Assembly (NCBI GenBank): GCA_033439765.1
Contig: JAULSN010000002.1
Location: forward strand, 1,178,001-1,242,000
Direction: 5' to 3'
DNA: 64,000 bases
Origin: Lasiosphaeria ovina
Taxonomy: Eukaryota > Ascomycota > Sordariomycetes > Sordariales > Lasiosphaeriaceae
In this document: piece by piece, positions 21,623 through 31,774 of the stretch
Position numbering within the stretch: the stretch's first letter is position 1
Layout: each line of letters starts with the position of its first letter
Notes under the pieces: model-generated
Told to the model about the DNA's origin: nothing
The model's database searches: none
Seen by the model: the letters and a program-made list of their open reading frames with translations, nothing else
Program-made: the position numbers and the translations under genes

Positions 21623-23009
21623 ATGAAGTTCTCAGCTGCCTGCGCGAGCCTTGTGGCGCTTCTTGCCGTCCCCTTGGTCATTGCCGACGCGCCCATCAAC
21701 AATAACGGCGTCTCTGCTGATATTGTTGTCCCCGATAAGTACATTGTCAAGTATAAGGACAACGCCAACGCGACCAAGAAGAAGCAGCACGAAGCCGAGA
21801 TCACCGACAAGGCCAAGAAGGGTAGCAAGGCCGGCGTCGTCCAGAAGCTCGACATACAGGGCCTCTCGGGCTACGTGGTCGAACTCCCGGCCTCGGAGCT
21901 CAAGGATATCCTCACGTCCGACCTGGTCGAGTATGTCGAGAAGGACACCATCGTCAACACCACGCTCGTGGCCGCCGACCTGGAAAAGCGCGCCCTCGTC
22001 ACGCAGACTAGAGCCCAGTGGGGCCTCGGCCGCATCTCGCACAAGGCAGTCAGGCACGGATCCAGCGACTATATCTACGACAGCTCCGCCGGCACCGGCG
22101 CAACCATCTACGTCATCGACACGGGCATCCGAATCACCCACTCCGAGGTCGTTGGCCGCGCGAGCTGGGGCGCCAACTTCGTCAACAACGTCAACACGGA
22201 CGAGAACGGCCACGGCACCCACGTTGCCGGCATCGCCGCGGGCACCACGTTCGGCGTCGCTAAGAAGGCCAAGGTGGTCGCCGTCAAGGTTCTCGATATA
22301 AACGGCAGGGGCTTCACCTCAAGCGTCATCGCCGGCATCAACTGGGTCGTCAGCCACTGCAGCATACCGTCCAAGTGTGTCATCAACCTGTCTTTGGGCG
22401 GTGGCTTTTCGCCTGCCCTTAACGCTGCCGTCACTGGCGCCTACAACAGGGGCATCACCCCCGTCGTCGCGGCCGGCAACAACGGCCAGAACGCCGCAGG
22501 GTTCTCGCCCGCCTCGGCCCCGAACGCTATCACCGTCGCTGCCATCGATGGGTCTGAAATTGGCGACGTCCCCACGCTGACCGAGAGGCGCGCCTGGTTC
22601 TCCAACTTTGGCGTCCTCGTCGACATTTTTGCCCCCGGCATCGATATCCTTAGCTCTTGGAAGGACAGCAACGTTGCCACGCGCTGGCTCAGTGGCACGA
22701 GCATGGGTAAGCAGTTCCTTTTCTTCTTCTTCTTCTTTTCTTTCTCCTTTTTTCTTTTTTGTCCTTCTTCTTTTCAACCCCACCCCTCCCCCCCCTTTTT
22801 TCCCCCCATCTTTCCATTGGTCAGGAATTAACTGATACACGCCATCAGCCGCTCCACACATTGCTGGTCTGGCCGCCTACTACATCGGCCTAGGCGTCGT
22901 CGGTGCCCCAGCCATCACCAACAAGATCATCTCCACCGCCACCCTCAACCAGGTGACGGACTTGCAGGGCTCACCCAACCGCATCGGCTACAATAACAAT
23001 GGCTTCTAA
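21623..23009 (+). CDS. Secreted subtilisin-like serine protease (S8A, proteinase K type)
   Basis: Two exons (21623-22706, 22849-23009) give 414 aa. A signal peptide (about residues 1-21) is followed by an I9 inhibitor propeptide (DKYIVKYKD ... [15 protein letters not shown]) ending at a dibasic site, EKR before ALVTQ. The mature domain has the catalytic triad Asp166 (VIDTG), His197 (GHGTHVAG) and Ser360 (SGTSM). The single intron splits the codon after SGTSM and has a long pyrimidine tract. Length, domain order and motifs are those of secreted fungal proteases used for nutrition or host or cuticle degradation. It looks intact. Confidence 0.95.
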
Positions 23010-23730
23010 GCGTCTCGTCTCCTGAGAGAAAGCAGACAGTCGGTTTTTGCTTGTCTCTTTCTGTCTTTGCGTGGCTAATGCGAAATTTCAGTGAGGGAAT
23101 CGAGGGGATAAAGAAACAGGGAATGGTTTGTTTTTCTTGCCTGTCTTCAGTAGCTAGTATTTGGTCTTTTCTCTCTCTTGGGTTTGCACTATCAAGATAA
23201 AGCCGCGTGGGGGCAGCTTGATGGAAACACCTTTGCAACTGTAAAATGGTTAACAAAGGGCGGCTGCTGAGCACCCCCCCTTCTCTTTCAAGTTCTCCTC
23301 GACTATACCAATCATATAGAACTTGAAATCAACCAAAGATTTACACGTGCTGGGTGGCGGAGATACAGGATTTAACCCTTGGACCCTAACTTACCACCGA
23401 CATGATCCTGATTTTATTGTCACCCAGGGCAAAAAGTTCGACTCATATGGGCGCATTACTCATGTGCGAGCTGTTGCTGCGGTACAGAAACCGGTTGCAG
23501 TGCTACTGCCTTTCTATATTTTAGCGGAGTAGGTTATCCGGTGGCCTTGACACGACTGAGATCTATGCGCGCCAAGGGACATCATCGCCATCATCTCAAC
23601 GTTTGCAGCTCATAAAAGTCGCTCCTCTTTGTCTGCGAACCCCCAACTCATTCTCCCTCCATTAACAAACACATTTCTAAGCATTTTAACAATTCTCCAA
23701 ACAGCACATCACCACCAACAAATCATTAAT
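23010..23730. other. Intergenic, no gene seen
   Basis: 3' flank of the protease and 5' flank of the next small gene. One 69-codon open stretch (23323-23532) shows no recognisable motif. Confidence 0.5.
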
Positions 23731-23994
23731 ATGAATTCTTCCGTCAACAAGGTCAAGTCCGTGACCAGCGGCGCCGGCAAGGGCGAGAGCGAGATAAACA
23801 AGGATCTCCTCCTCGATAAGGATACGTGATAAACAATTCTTATCATGTCAAACCCGCAAGCTAACATTGTCACCAACAGGCGTCAATTACTTCCAAGAGC
23901 ACGGCCTGAAGCAAGGACAGCAGAGAAAAGAGAGCGTCGCCGAGCAGGCCAAGACGAGAAGATCTCGGACGGCATCCGCACGGGGTACAGATAA
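23731..23994 (+). pseudogene. Small hydrophilic fungal protein gene with frame slips
   Basis: ATG 23731 opens a charged protein (MNSSVNKVKSVTSGAGKGES...). A good intron (23826-23879, CTAAC branch) follows. Spliced in frame, the model is 69 aa, ending DEKISDGIRTGYR at 23994. In the +1 frame of exon 2, however, stand GVNYFQEHG..., EQAK and, further on, KVAGKDILIKDK, which together with DEKISDGIR look like one small fungal protein type read through alternating frames. Either the gene has suffered small compensating indels or the assembly has errors here. Function is unknown. Confidence 0.4.
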
Positions 23995-24169
23995 AGTCGC
24001 GGGCAAGGACATCCTCATCAAGGACAAGAACAAAGCGGAGGGTAATACGATTAATGAAAATAAGAATTGCTTTAATGCCCTTCTACTATTTGTTCCACAC
24101 GGGACTGTGAGCAGACATGTTGTTATTATTATGTCACGCGCATGCAAAGGGCAAAGGAAATGAAGCATT

Positions 24170-25299
24170 TGATGCAGGAAGGTAAGGCTTGAATTGTCTG
24201 AATTGTCTGTTTTCTTGTTTTCTTTAGCAGTGCTGAACAGCCTCCTTTCATAGTTATAAACAGTGGCAAAATCTAGTGGAGAAGACGAGGAATCAAGTTG
24301 TGGTGGCTTCTAGACCCTTCACTTGCTTACTAGTCCCTATTATTGTGACATATTACGATGGCCTATTTGGGACCCCTAGACCGACGATATCGGGGCTGAG
24401 AGTTCTCGATGTCAATGTCACGAGCGATGGAGAGGAGGATGAGCGGCTAAGCAGCGGAGGCGAGGAAGACGAGGAGGATCTGAAAGCGGGTTCTACTGGG
24501 AGACAACATGGCGGCGGATGGCCTTACGAAGCCGTTGAACAACGATAAACACAGCAAATTCGTCAAGATGTTAGGCTTGACAGAAGAAAAGGTGCTATGG
24601 TTGGAGACAAAGAAGGACAATGGGACTTAGAAGTAAGGAAGGAAAGTCAGGCGGGGCATGCGAAGCCTGGGACCTGACTGGGCCTCAAATCGTTCAATTC
24701 CGAAGAGAAAGCCTTCGGCAGTAACTGAACACAATGTGGATCACTCTTCTGACCTGTGATTAACTAGAGGGGGTGCCAGTCTACACTACACCACGAATTA
24801 ACGATATTTGTAAAACAAAAACCCCCAAAAACACTGTAGATAGCCTCATTTGGCTATCTAGGCTGGAGGGGGTGTGTGCTAGGCACAGGCCTAGCCGGGA
24901 CCACCTAATGGTTCCTGCACCACTAACCTAACCCCCGCCATAGATCTCCCCCCTGCGGGCAGATAGCTTAGATTCCTCAAGCAATCCACTACGCATTCCT
25001 ACATATGAGCTCCTCGTATAGCTCCCCGCTTTCACTCTCTCTTCAATTGTCCGAGGCCCTTTTCTAGGCCTCTTGGCGCTTACACCGTGCCTCTTCATAC
25101 CGTCAAATGTCCCCACAGCGCCTGTCTCAAAGCTGTATACCGACTGGGTTAACAATTCGCGTTGCCATCAAATCCGCAATGAGTCCTCCGCTGTAGTTGT
25201 CGTCACGAGGGAGACCTGAAGCCTTGCTAAAGAATGCGGTGTGAAATTTAATTTTCATAGAAAATCTCAGATACAGTACAAAATCCCACCAATCATATT
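24170..25299. other. Intergenic, mostly unassigned; one perfect hairpin
   Basis: Short open stretches here lack recognisable motifs. 24837-24860 is a perfect 9-bp inverted repeat with a 6-nt loop (TAGATAGCC / GGCTATCTA) flanked by C-run and G-run sequence. GAGGGGGTG motifs near 24768 and 24866 resemble a polypurine tract followed by an LTR start, but no matching LTR pair was found. Confidence 0.4.
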
Positions 25300-25585
25300 C
25301 CTCTCCCCGAACTAACCGTCTCCTTGTCCGTGCCAGAGCATTTACTATTCGCGTCTTGCTATTGTTCCAAGGTAGCAGAACTCGACCGAGTATGAGGATG
25401 ACCAAGGCCGAGGACTTGCTGCCGAAGCCGAACGCATTAGCGCATCAAATCCAGCGCCTCATTAAGACCATCTTGAACTCGCCAAGTAATGTAATAGCAA
25501 GGTTGTTTATACTAGTTAGCGTATCGGGATAATCGGCCCCGAGCTTCGTCTTATTCGTCTCTATTACCTATACGTTTAGCTTCCC
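25300..25585 (-). pseudogene. C-terminal TPR (kinesin light chain-type) relic of an NLR-like gene
   Basis: The minus strand reads KLGADYPDTLTSINNLA, then after a frame change LMR-stop-CVRLRQQVLGLGHPHTRSS, then SSATLEQ-stop-QD. These are the tetratricopeptide units and tail typical of fungal NB-ARC-TPR proteins (HPDTL and GPDHP motifs). Stops replace Gln and Trp codons, as in RIP. Only about 95 codons remain; NB-ARC and N-terminal domains are not seen to the right. Confidence 0.72.
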
Positions 25586-25667
25586 GGTATTATAATCTCA
25601 GACATGAGTGTCCAACGAGCTAAACCCGGTTTAGAATTACGAGGGCTAAGAGGGTGAGCTTAAGGTG

Positions 25668-26099
25668 TTACGATCCTGGCTCAGGTGTGTAGGAGGCTCC
25701 GTAAGCCGACTGCTGATTGGGTTGGTGTAAGCGGGTGGGCTGGCCCCACACCACAGCTTAGTGCAACCTATTAGGGAGCGCTCAGTCTGCTCAGTCTGCC
25801 AAGACTGAGCTGAGCGCTCTGAGCAGGGCGCTCAGTTACCATCGAAGTGATTAGTGAGAGTGATCACTAGGTGGAATACTGAGCCTCTAGGAAAGGACTC
25901 TAATTAGTTATTCATAGTTCTATATAGGTAGAGCTGAGGACGTCCTTGAGAACGTCATTCAGCTATCAAAGTATATGGTTTATTATTTATCGGTTAACTA
26001 ATAGGGATACTACTCCCACCATCTTTTTGCACTATTATTTGCTCCTTATACTTTGACCAACCTCTGTGGTTCGCTCTAGAGAAGAATAAAATAATATGA
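25668..26099. other. LTR-like AT-rich debris with an inverted repeat
   Basis: It starts TGTTACGATCCTGG, a form common at fungal gypsy LTR ends, but no partner LTR or target duplication was found. Within it 25776-25785 (GAGCGCTCAG) and 25810-25819 (CTGAGCGCTC) form an inverted repeat enclosing further CAGTCT/AGACTG complements. Confidence 0.35.
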
Positions 26100-26259
26100 A
26101 GCTACCGGGTTGTAACTGTTGGAATCACCAGGGTACCGGTACCGGAATCAACAGGTGCGCTGCGCGCCGTAAGCTGGTGGTTCAAGTGATGGATTCGTTG
26201 TGTGTGTTCTAGATCTGTTGCCCTGAGCGGGCGGCCGAAGGCCGCTATATAAATCTGGC

Positions 26260-26339
26260 CCTGCGCCACCACAGCCATAGTGTGGCTGAGCCGCAGGGGT
26301 GGGTCCTGCGCCACCACAGCCACGGTGTGGCTGGGCCGA
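26260..26339. repeat. Two copies of a 35-bp direct repeat
   Basis: 26260-26294 and 26305-26339 share CCTGCGCCACCACAGCCA and GTGTGGCTG with a few transitions. Each copy contains an AGCCA...TGGCT dyad. Probably a remnant of a repeated element. Confidence 0.6.
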
Positions 26340-26754
26340 AGAGCTCCTTGACTGATGTGCGCGTTGTTCCAACAGTAACCTAAATTTGGACTGCATAATG
26401 AATAAACCAAATTTCACAAATCACGTGTCCTCGGAGAGGAGAAGATTCTAGAATAATTTTAATATACTATAAAATTATGTAGCCTCCCACACCCTCCCCG
26501 TGGCACGCTATGATAAAAAAATAAAGAGAGAGAGGCGGGAGAGAGAAAATAAAAGGGACTTTGTGGCTAGGCTAGCAGGGATCAGGCCGGACCCCGGCCT
26601 GATGCCCTCAAGCCGAGGCATAAGTGGATATGGGATCCACCAGTCCAGGCCATCATTTCCACATATATATTCTGCTGTGGCCAAGATAGCTAGTCTTCCT
26701 CCAAGCAATCCAGTCAATCCTTTCCTACCAACAGACTTATAATCGCGCCGTATC

Positions 26755-27750
26755 CTACAGCCGTACTGTTTGATCGCCCCGAGCCGACGCGAGCGTCTTG
26801 CCATCCGGCGCGAAGGCTACGGCCCTGACCATACCGCTATGCCCCTCGAGCGTCTGCCGGTGCGCGCCGCTGGCCGCATCCCAGAGCCGTACTGTTCCAT
26901 CGGCCGAAGCCGACGCGAGCGTCCTGCCGTCCGGCGCGAAGGCTACGGCCCAGACCGTACCGCTATGCCGCTCGAGCGTCTGCCGGTGCGCGCCGCTGGC
27001 CGCATCCCAGAGCCGTACTGTTCCATAGCCCGAAGCCGACGCGAGCGTCCTGCCGTCCGGCGCGAAGGCTACGGCCATGACCGCATCGCTATGCCGCTCG
27101 AGCGTCTGCCGGTGCGCGCCGCTGGCCGCATCCCAGAGCCGTACTGTTTCATCGGCCGAAGCCGACGCGAGCGTCCTGCCGTCCGGCGCGAAGGCTACGG
27201 CCCTGACCGCACCGCTATGCCCCTCGAGCGTCTGCCGGTGCGCGCCGCTGGCCGCATCCCAGAGCCGTACTGTTTCATCGTCCGAAGCCGACGCGAGCGT
27301 CCTGCCGTCCGGCGCGAAGGCTACGGCCCAGACCGTACCGCCATGCCGCTCGAGCGTCTGCCGGTGCGCGCCGCTGGCCGCATCCCAGAGCCGTACTGTT
27401 CGATCGTCCGAAGCCGACGCGAGCGTCCTGCCGTCCGGCGCGAAGGCTACGGCCCAGACCCAACCGCTATGCCGCTCGAGCGTCTGCCGGTGCGCGCCGC
27501 TGGCCGCATCCCAGAGCCGTACTGTTCCATAGCCCGAAGCCGACGCGAGCGTCCTGCCGTCCGGCGCGAAGGCTACGGCGCTGACTATACCGCTATGCCG
27601 CTCGAGCGTCTGCCGGTGCGCGCCGCTGGCCGCATCCCAGAGCCGTACTGTTCCATCGCCCGAAGCCGACGCGAGCGTCCTGCCGTCCGGCGCGAAGGCT
27701 ACGGCCATGACCGCATCGCTATGCCCCTCGAGCGTCTGCCGGTGCGCACA
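26755..27750 (-). repeat. WD40-coding tandem array, 8 units of 126 bp
   Basis: Eight consecutive 42-codon units (last one partial) are nearly identical at DNA level, with differences concentrated in codons 9, 11-13, 15 and 31-33 of the unit. The array is GC-rich compared with its flank, has no unit-length indels, and shows no RIP-type stops inside. Confidence 0.93.
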
Positions 27751-30405
27751 AATTACGGCACCTTGCTTAAGCAGCAGCTGTACGACGACCTCGTGTCCCC
27801 TCTCGACGGCATATTGTAGCGGTGTTTGTCTATCGTTTTCTTTTGAGTTAGGATTGGCACCTCTTTCGAGTAGCAGCCTAACAACCGCCTCGTGTCCGCA
27901 CTCCGCCGCTAACGCCAGCGGTATCCTGCCGTGCTCGGATTTCGATTCGAGGTCGGCGTCGTTGTCCAACAGCAGCTTGACCACCCCTTCACATCCATAC
28001 TCTGCTGCTCGGTGCAGTGGCGTCCGACCCTCGTCATCCCTCGCGTCCACATCGACAATCTTCCGCTGTACTAGTCTAGACAGTAAGTGCAGTATTGCCG
28101 GTTTATGCGCTGAAATGTACCAGATGTGCCGTAGCAAATGCGATCTTGCGTAGGAGTAAAAGTGAAACTGATCGACTGAAGGCGGCCGCCTGCGATTGCT
28201 CGCATCCGCTAAGATGCTACCCATGTCGAAATTAGGCTGCTTACGAGACCGCAAAAGCCTTAGCGCAAGGCTCTGAACAATGCCTGGGTCCATCGCACGG
28301 ATGATACTAGACGGTGCATCCGGAGCCGGTATTCGCGGGATCACCGTAGTCGAAAGCTGAGTTTCGAAAACATCGTAATTGAGGTATGTGGTTACAATGT
28401 CTGCCATCGTTCTTTTGGCGTCATCCATTGTAAATATGGCGCCGGTCGAGACCCCGAACTCGCCAAGGAGGAATTGCTTAACACTGTGGTGTATCAGTCT
28501 GACAGACTGCTCTTCTTCGTCAACGACGACGAGGCTTCCGCAACAGGCCAACGCCGAGTATATATCGTGGAGCAGCCTTCCCGGGTCCCAAGCAGTCTCA
28601 CCTGGAGCTACGCTTAAGGCTTCGCGAAGCTCCTCTGCTGTTAGTGGCCGGTGAGCCGCCGTGATAAGCTCAAATATCCTCGTTTGGTAGTCCCTCGACC
28701 CCCCTCCCAACTCTGCCGACCTCCGCATAACGCGAAGAAAAGTGTTGGGAAGGTCGCTTGGGAGGTCCGCCAGAGCCTGGCGAATGGCTTCATCCGTCTT
28801 CGCATTGCACAGGGATTCAAACTGAAGCGCGACCCAGAGGAACATTCCCTGAGCACCCCGGAGTAAGGCGTCTTCCATTTCGAGGCCCAGCCTAGGGTCG
28901 CACATCGTCAACTTTCCGGATTCCACGCACTCTATCAACTTTGCGTTAATAAAGCCCTTGATATCAGGGTTATCGTCAGGAACTTCCACGGTGCGCGGTC
29001 TGGCGAACTGTTCTAGGCCCAGCCTCAACATATTGTCGGCCGCCTCCAATCTGAATGACGTACAGATAAGGAGTGTGAAGCTTTCCTGGAGTTTCCGGAG
29101 TTTCTCGATCACAGCGCTTCTCTGTCGATCGTCAAATTCATCCAATCCATCGAGGACAAAGTAAGCCCTAAAGCCGGGCGGAAGGACGCGTCCGAGTACG
29201 CCAAGAATCCCTTCGAAATCCAGGCCTGATATAGTAGTGGTGTTCACGAGATCTTCCACTTTGCTGAGGTCTAGAACTGAAGCCAGCAATTGTCTAGCCA
29301 AAGAGCCGATAACTACGCGTGCGTTCAAGCTCTCGGGAATGTCGTAGCGACAAAAGAAGTAGGTCACTGGATGTTTCGCATCCCTGATATGAAGGTGTAG
29401 GTCGTCAACAATATTGGCCAGCAGAACAGACTTCCCTGATCCTAGCTTGCCCACGTATACCAATGTAGAGGAACCCGCCTGGGCTTTCCAATCCTCGTAT
29501 CCAGGGCTCTGGCTGAATAGAGTCGTATTGCCGCCCTTTCGGATCTCCTTCCATGGGGTCTGATAGTCGTAGGTGGAGCAAGAGTCGAGGATACGGCCTC
29601 GTGCCTTTAGCCTCCGGCGGTGCGACCGGTCCTCGGAGATCTTTGATAGAACCCTCGCGCGGACGCTCAGCTCCTCAATATTCTGACTCATCAGCATGCT
29701 CACTTCCTCTCGGATGAGTCCAGCCCATCGGTCGAGCTCGGATTGGAAGTTCCTCAGATTGGCGTCGCTTAGAAACGACGATGCCAGCTGGCCCAAAACC
29801 GACATCCCGGCGAACTTGAACAAGTGGTGACAAAGACGGACAGCCACGGTATAGTATTCGGATAGGTACGATTGTAGGGGCTTGGACCGGGAGTAGAGAA
29901 AGGCTATGCTTTCGTAACGGGGAGCTGAACGGCCGACGATCATGAGAAGATTCGAGATTTTCTCGAGGCCAGAAGAGAAGTTGACGACCATCTAATTAGA
30001 TACGCAAAACGTCAGCTGGAGAAGCCAGGGAAAGCAGAGTCAGAAACAACGGACAAGTAATGTCATCCGCATAAGCGACCAGATGCCGCATGCGATCATG
30101 TTCTGAGAAGAGCCAACTACACAATCCCCGAGAGCTGCGAATTGCTGAACGGATTGTAAGAAATTGGTGAAACGGGGGCCAAAGCACCGCTTGCTGCCGC
30201 CGGGCTTCGTGGCTGCTTGGCGGTCAATCTCTGCCGTCAATCGCATGACGGCGTGTATCTCCGGAGGTGATGCGACTGATTGTGATCGGTAGTTGCGCAA
30301 GGTAGTCTTCTGCTCGATGGAGAGGTCTGCTTCGAACAGAAAAACAGCTTGCGCCAGGCGAATCTCGGGCTTCAGCGGCGCGGCATTTGCTATCGCAGAA
30401 GACAT
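26755..30405 (-). CDS. NLR-type protein: fungal STAND N-domain, NACHT, ankyrin, WD40
   Basis: Exon 1 (30405-30055, start MSSAIANAAP) and exon 2 (29991-26755) are joined by a 63-nt intron with a CTGAC branch; 1195 aa. Residues 1-270 are a helical fungal STAND N-terminal domain (GDCVVGSSQNMIACGIW ... RSAPRYESIAFLY). NACHT has Walker A GKLGSGKS (about 298-305) and Walker B YFVLDGLDEFDD. Three ankyrin repeats (about 757-858) run directly into eight 42-residue WD40 repeats (about 865-1195). Such proteins sense ligands through the repeats and signal through the N-terminal domain in allorecognition or defence. The final WD repeat is cut at TVRL by a TAG in place of the Trp codon. The 5' splice site GTCCGT is weak. 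Divergent from a second NLR gene. Confidence 0.9.
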
Positions 30406-31774
30406 CGTGACAATAAGAGCTCGAAAGCGCACTCGTGAAGTAGAAAATGAGGATAGCGAAACGTGGGCCTCTTCTCCCGAAAAAGAGGGGGGAAGGGGAC
30501 GGAGGCTGTTCAAGGAGCGCTCGAGACGTTGAGGTGTGGGAAGTTCGAAGCACTCGGCTGTGCGTTGGGCTTGGGCTGCTGAGGGGTAATGAGAAAATGG
30601 CAACAGCTCTCTGCCCGGTCGACAGGGTGGCGCAGCCGATGCAGAAAGCTGCGTGGCTTGCATGACAGCCAATAGCTACGAGAACTGCAGCAGTGCCGTG
30701 AGAACGGGGGCAGAGGCCAGTACAGTACAGCTTGCCCGCCCGCTCTTGCGAGATCATCAGAGCCTTTCAAGTGCAGGCCTAAATGGGTGAGACCAATCTA
30801 GCTCAGACAAAAACTAGCTTGAATACTCTCACGCCCACTCATGCCACTCTGAACCAAGAGAAAAGAGAGAGATTATGATGGCAGCTAGGCAGCAAATTAA
30901 TTAAAATCGTTTAACTGCTTTGCAGCACTCCAATTAACGCTGCACTCTTTTTGGGCACGGACGAAGTAACTCTAAGTAAATAGACTGCTCCGACGCTTAC
31001 GTGATTTTCTCACAGTGCAATGATATAGGGAGGTTACTTAACCGCCTTCGCTCAAGTACGTGATCTTCTAGGGCAGGCTTGGCATTTCTCCTTCCCAGTT
31101 CAACATGCCCTTTAGTCGCCCCTCTAGACAATAGCATCATGTATTCAGAGTTTCGCGGAATTCGACTCTGCATTAGAATAACGCCTATTGTCCAACAGGA
31201 GCCGGTAATTTCCCTCAATCAGGACTCGCTTAGTTCGATTGGCGGAAAGGTGATGCTAGGATCGGTTCATAAACACTAGAGCGAAGTGGATTTCCGCGTA
31301 TCCTTGTGTCACATACAACGGCATACATATAGTGGTCAAAAGAGTGCTTGTATTAGGAAGAAGAAAGAAAGAAAGGCGGGCATAGCCTAGATACCGTAGT
31401 TGTGTGTGGTATTCAGCTCATCGCAGCCTGGCGGCTTAGCATATGCGCCACTTACGGCCAAATGCGGCTTCTTCCGACACCTTGCGGTAGGCAAGTGCCT
31501 CCGATCCGACGCAGCGACCCCGCTCGCGTCGATACAGCTGAAAAAATATCACGACCAGAACTTTTCATCTTCGCTCTTATCCCAATCTGCACCCTTGTCT
31601 GTCGAACAGTCCCTCCGATCCGTCGGGTTGTCAATATCCTCTGAAGCACGTAGCGTTTCGCACCAGGACCAGGCCCACTGACGGTCCATTGCGACCGTTC
31701 CCGCGTCCACGGTGGAAGCTATAGGTGGGTGAACGCAAGTCTTTGGACGTCCCGCTCGACGCGTGGCCAAGAGG
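30406..31774. promoter_or_regulatory. Shared 5' region of two divergent NLR genes
   Basis: 1,369 bp separate the two start codons. No gene was recognised; open stretches here lack motifs. It must hold both promoters unless an undetected short gene lies in it. Confidence 0.5.

Noticed and set aside
24276..24548. 90-codon acidic open frame (EEDERLSSGGEEDEEDL)
   Set aside because: Low-complexity composition, no motif and no supporting context.
26770..27819. 349-codon plus-strand open frame with RERPAVRREGYG repeats
   Set aside because: Antisense shadow of the 126-bp WD40 units; the minus strand has the real domain motifs.
31400..31700. Short open frames between the two NLR genes considered as a small partner gene
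   Set aside because: Overlapping frames on both strands, none with a motif, splice signal or conserved pattern I recognise.
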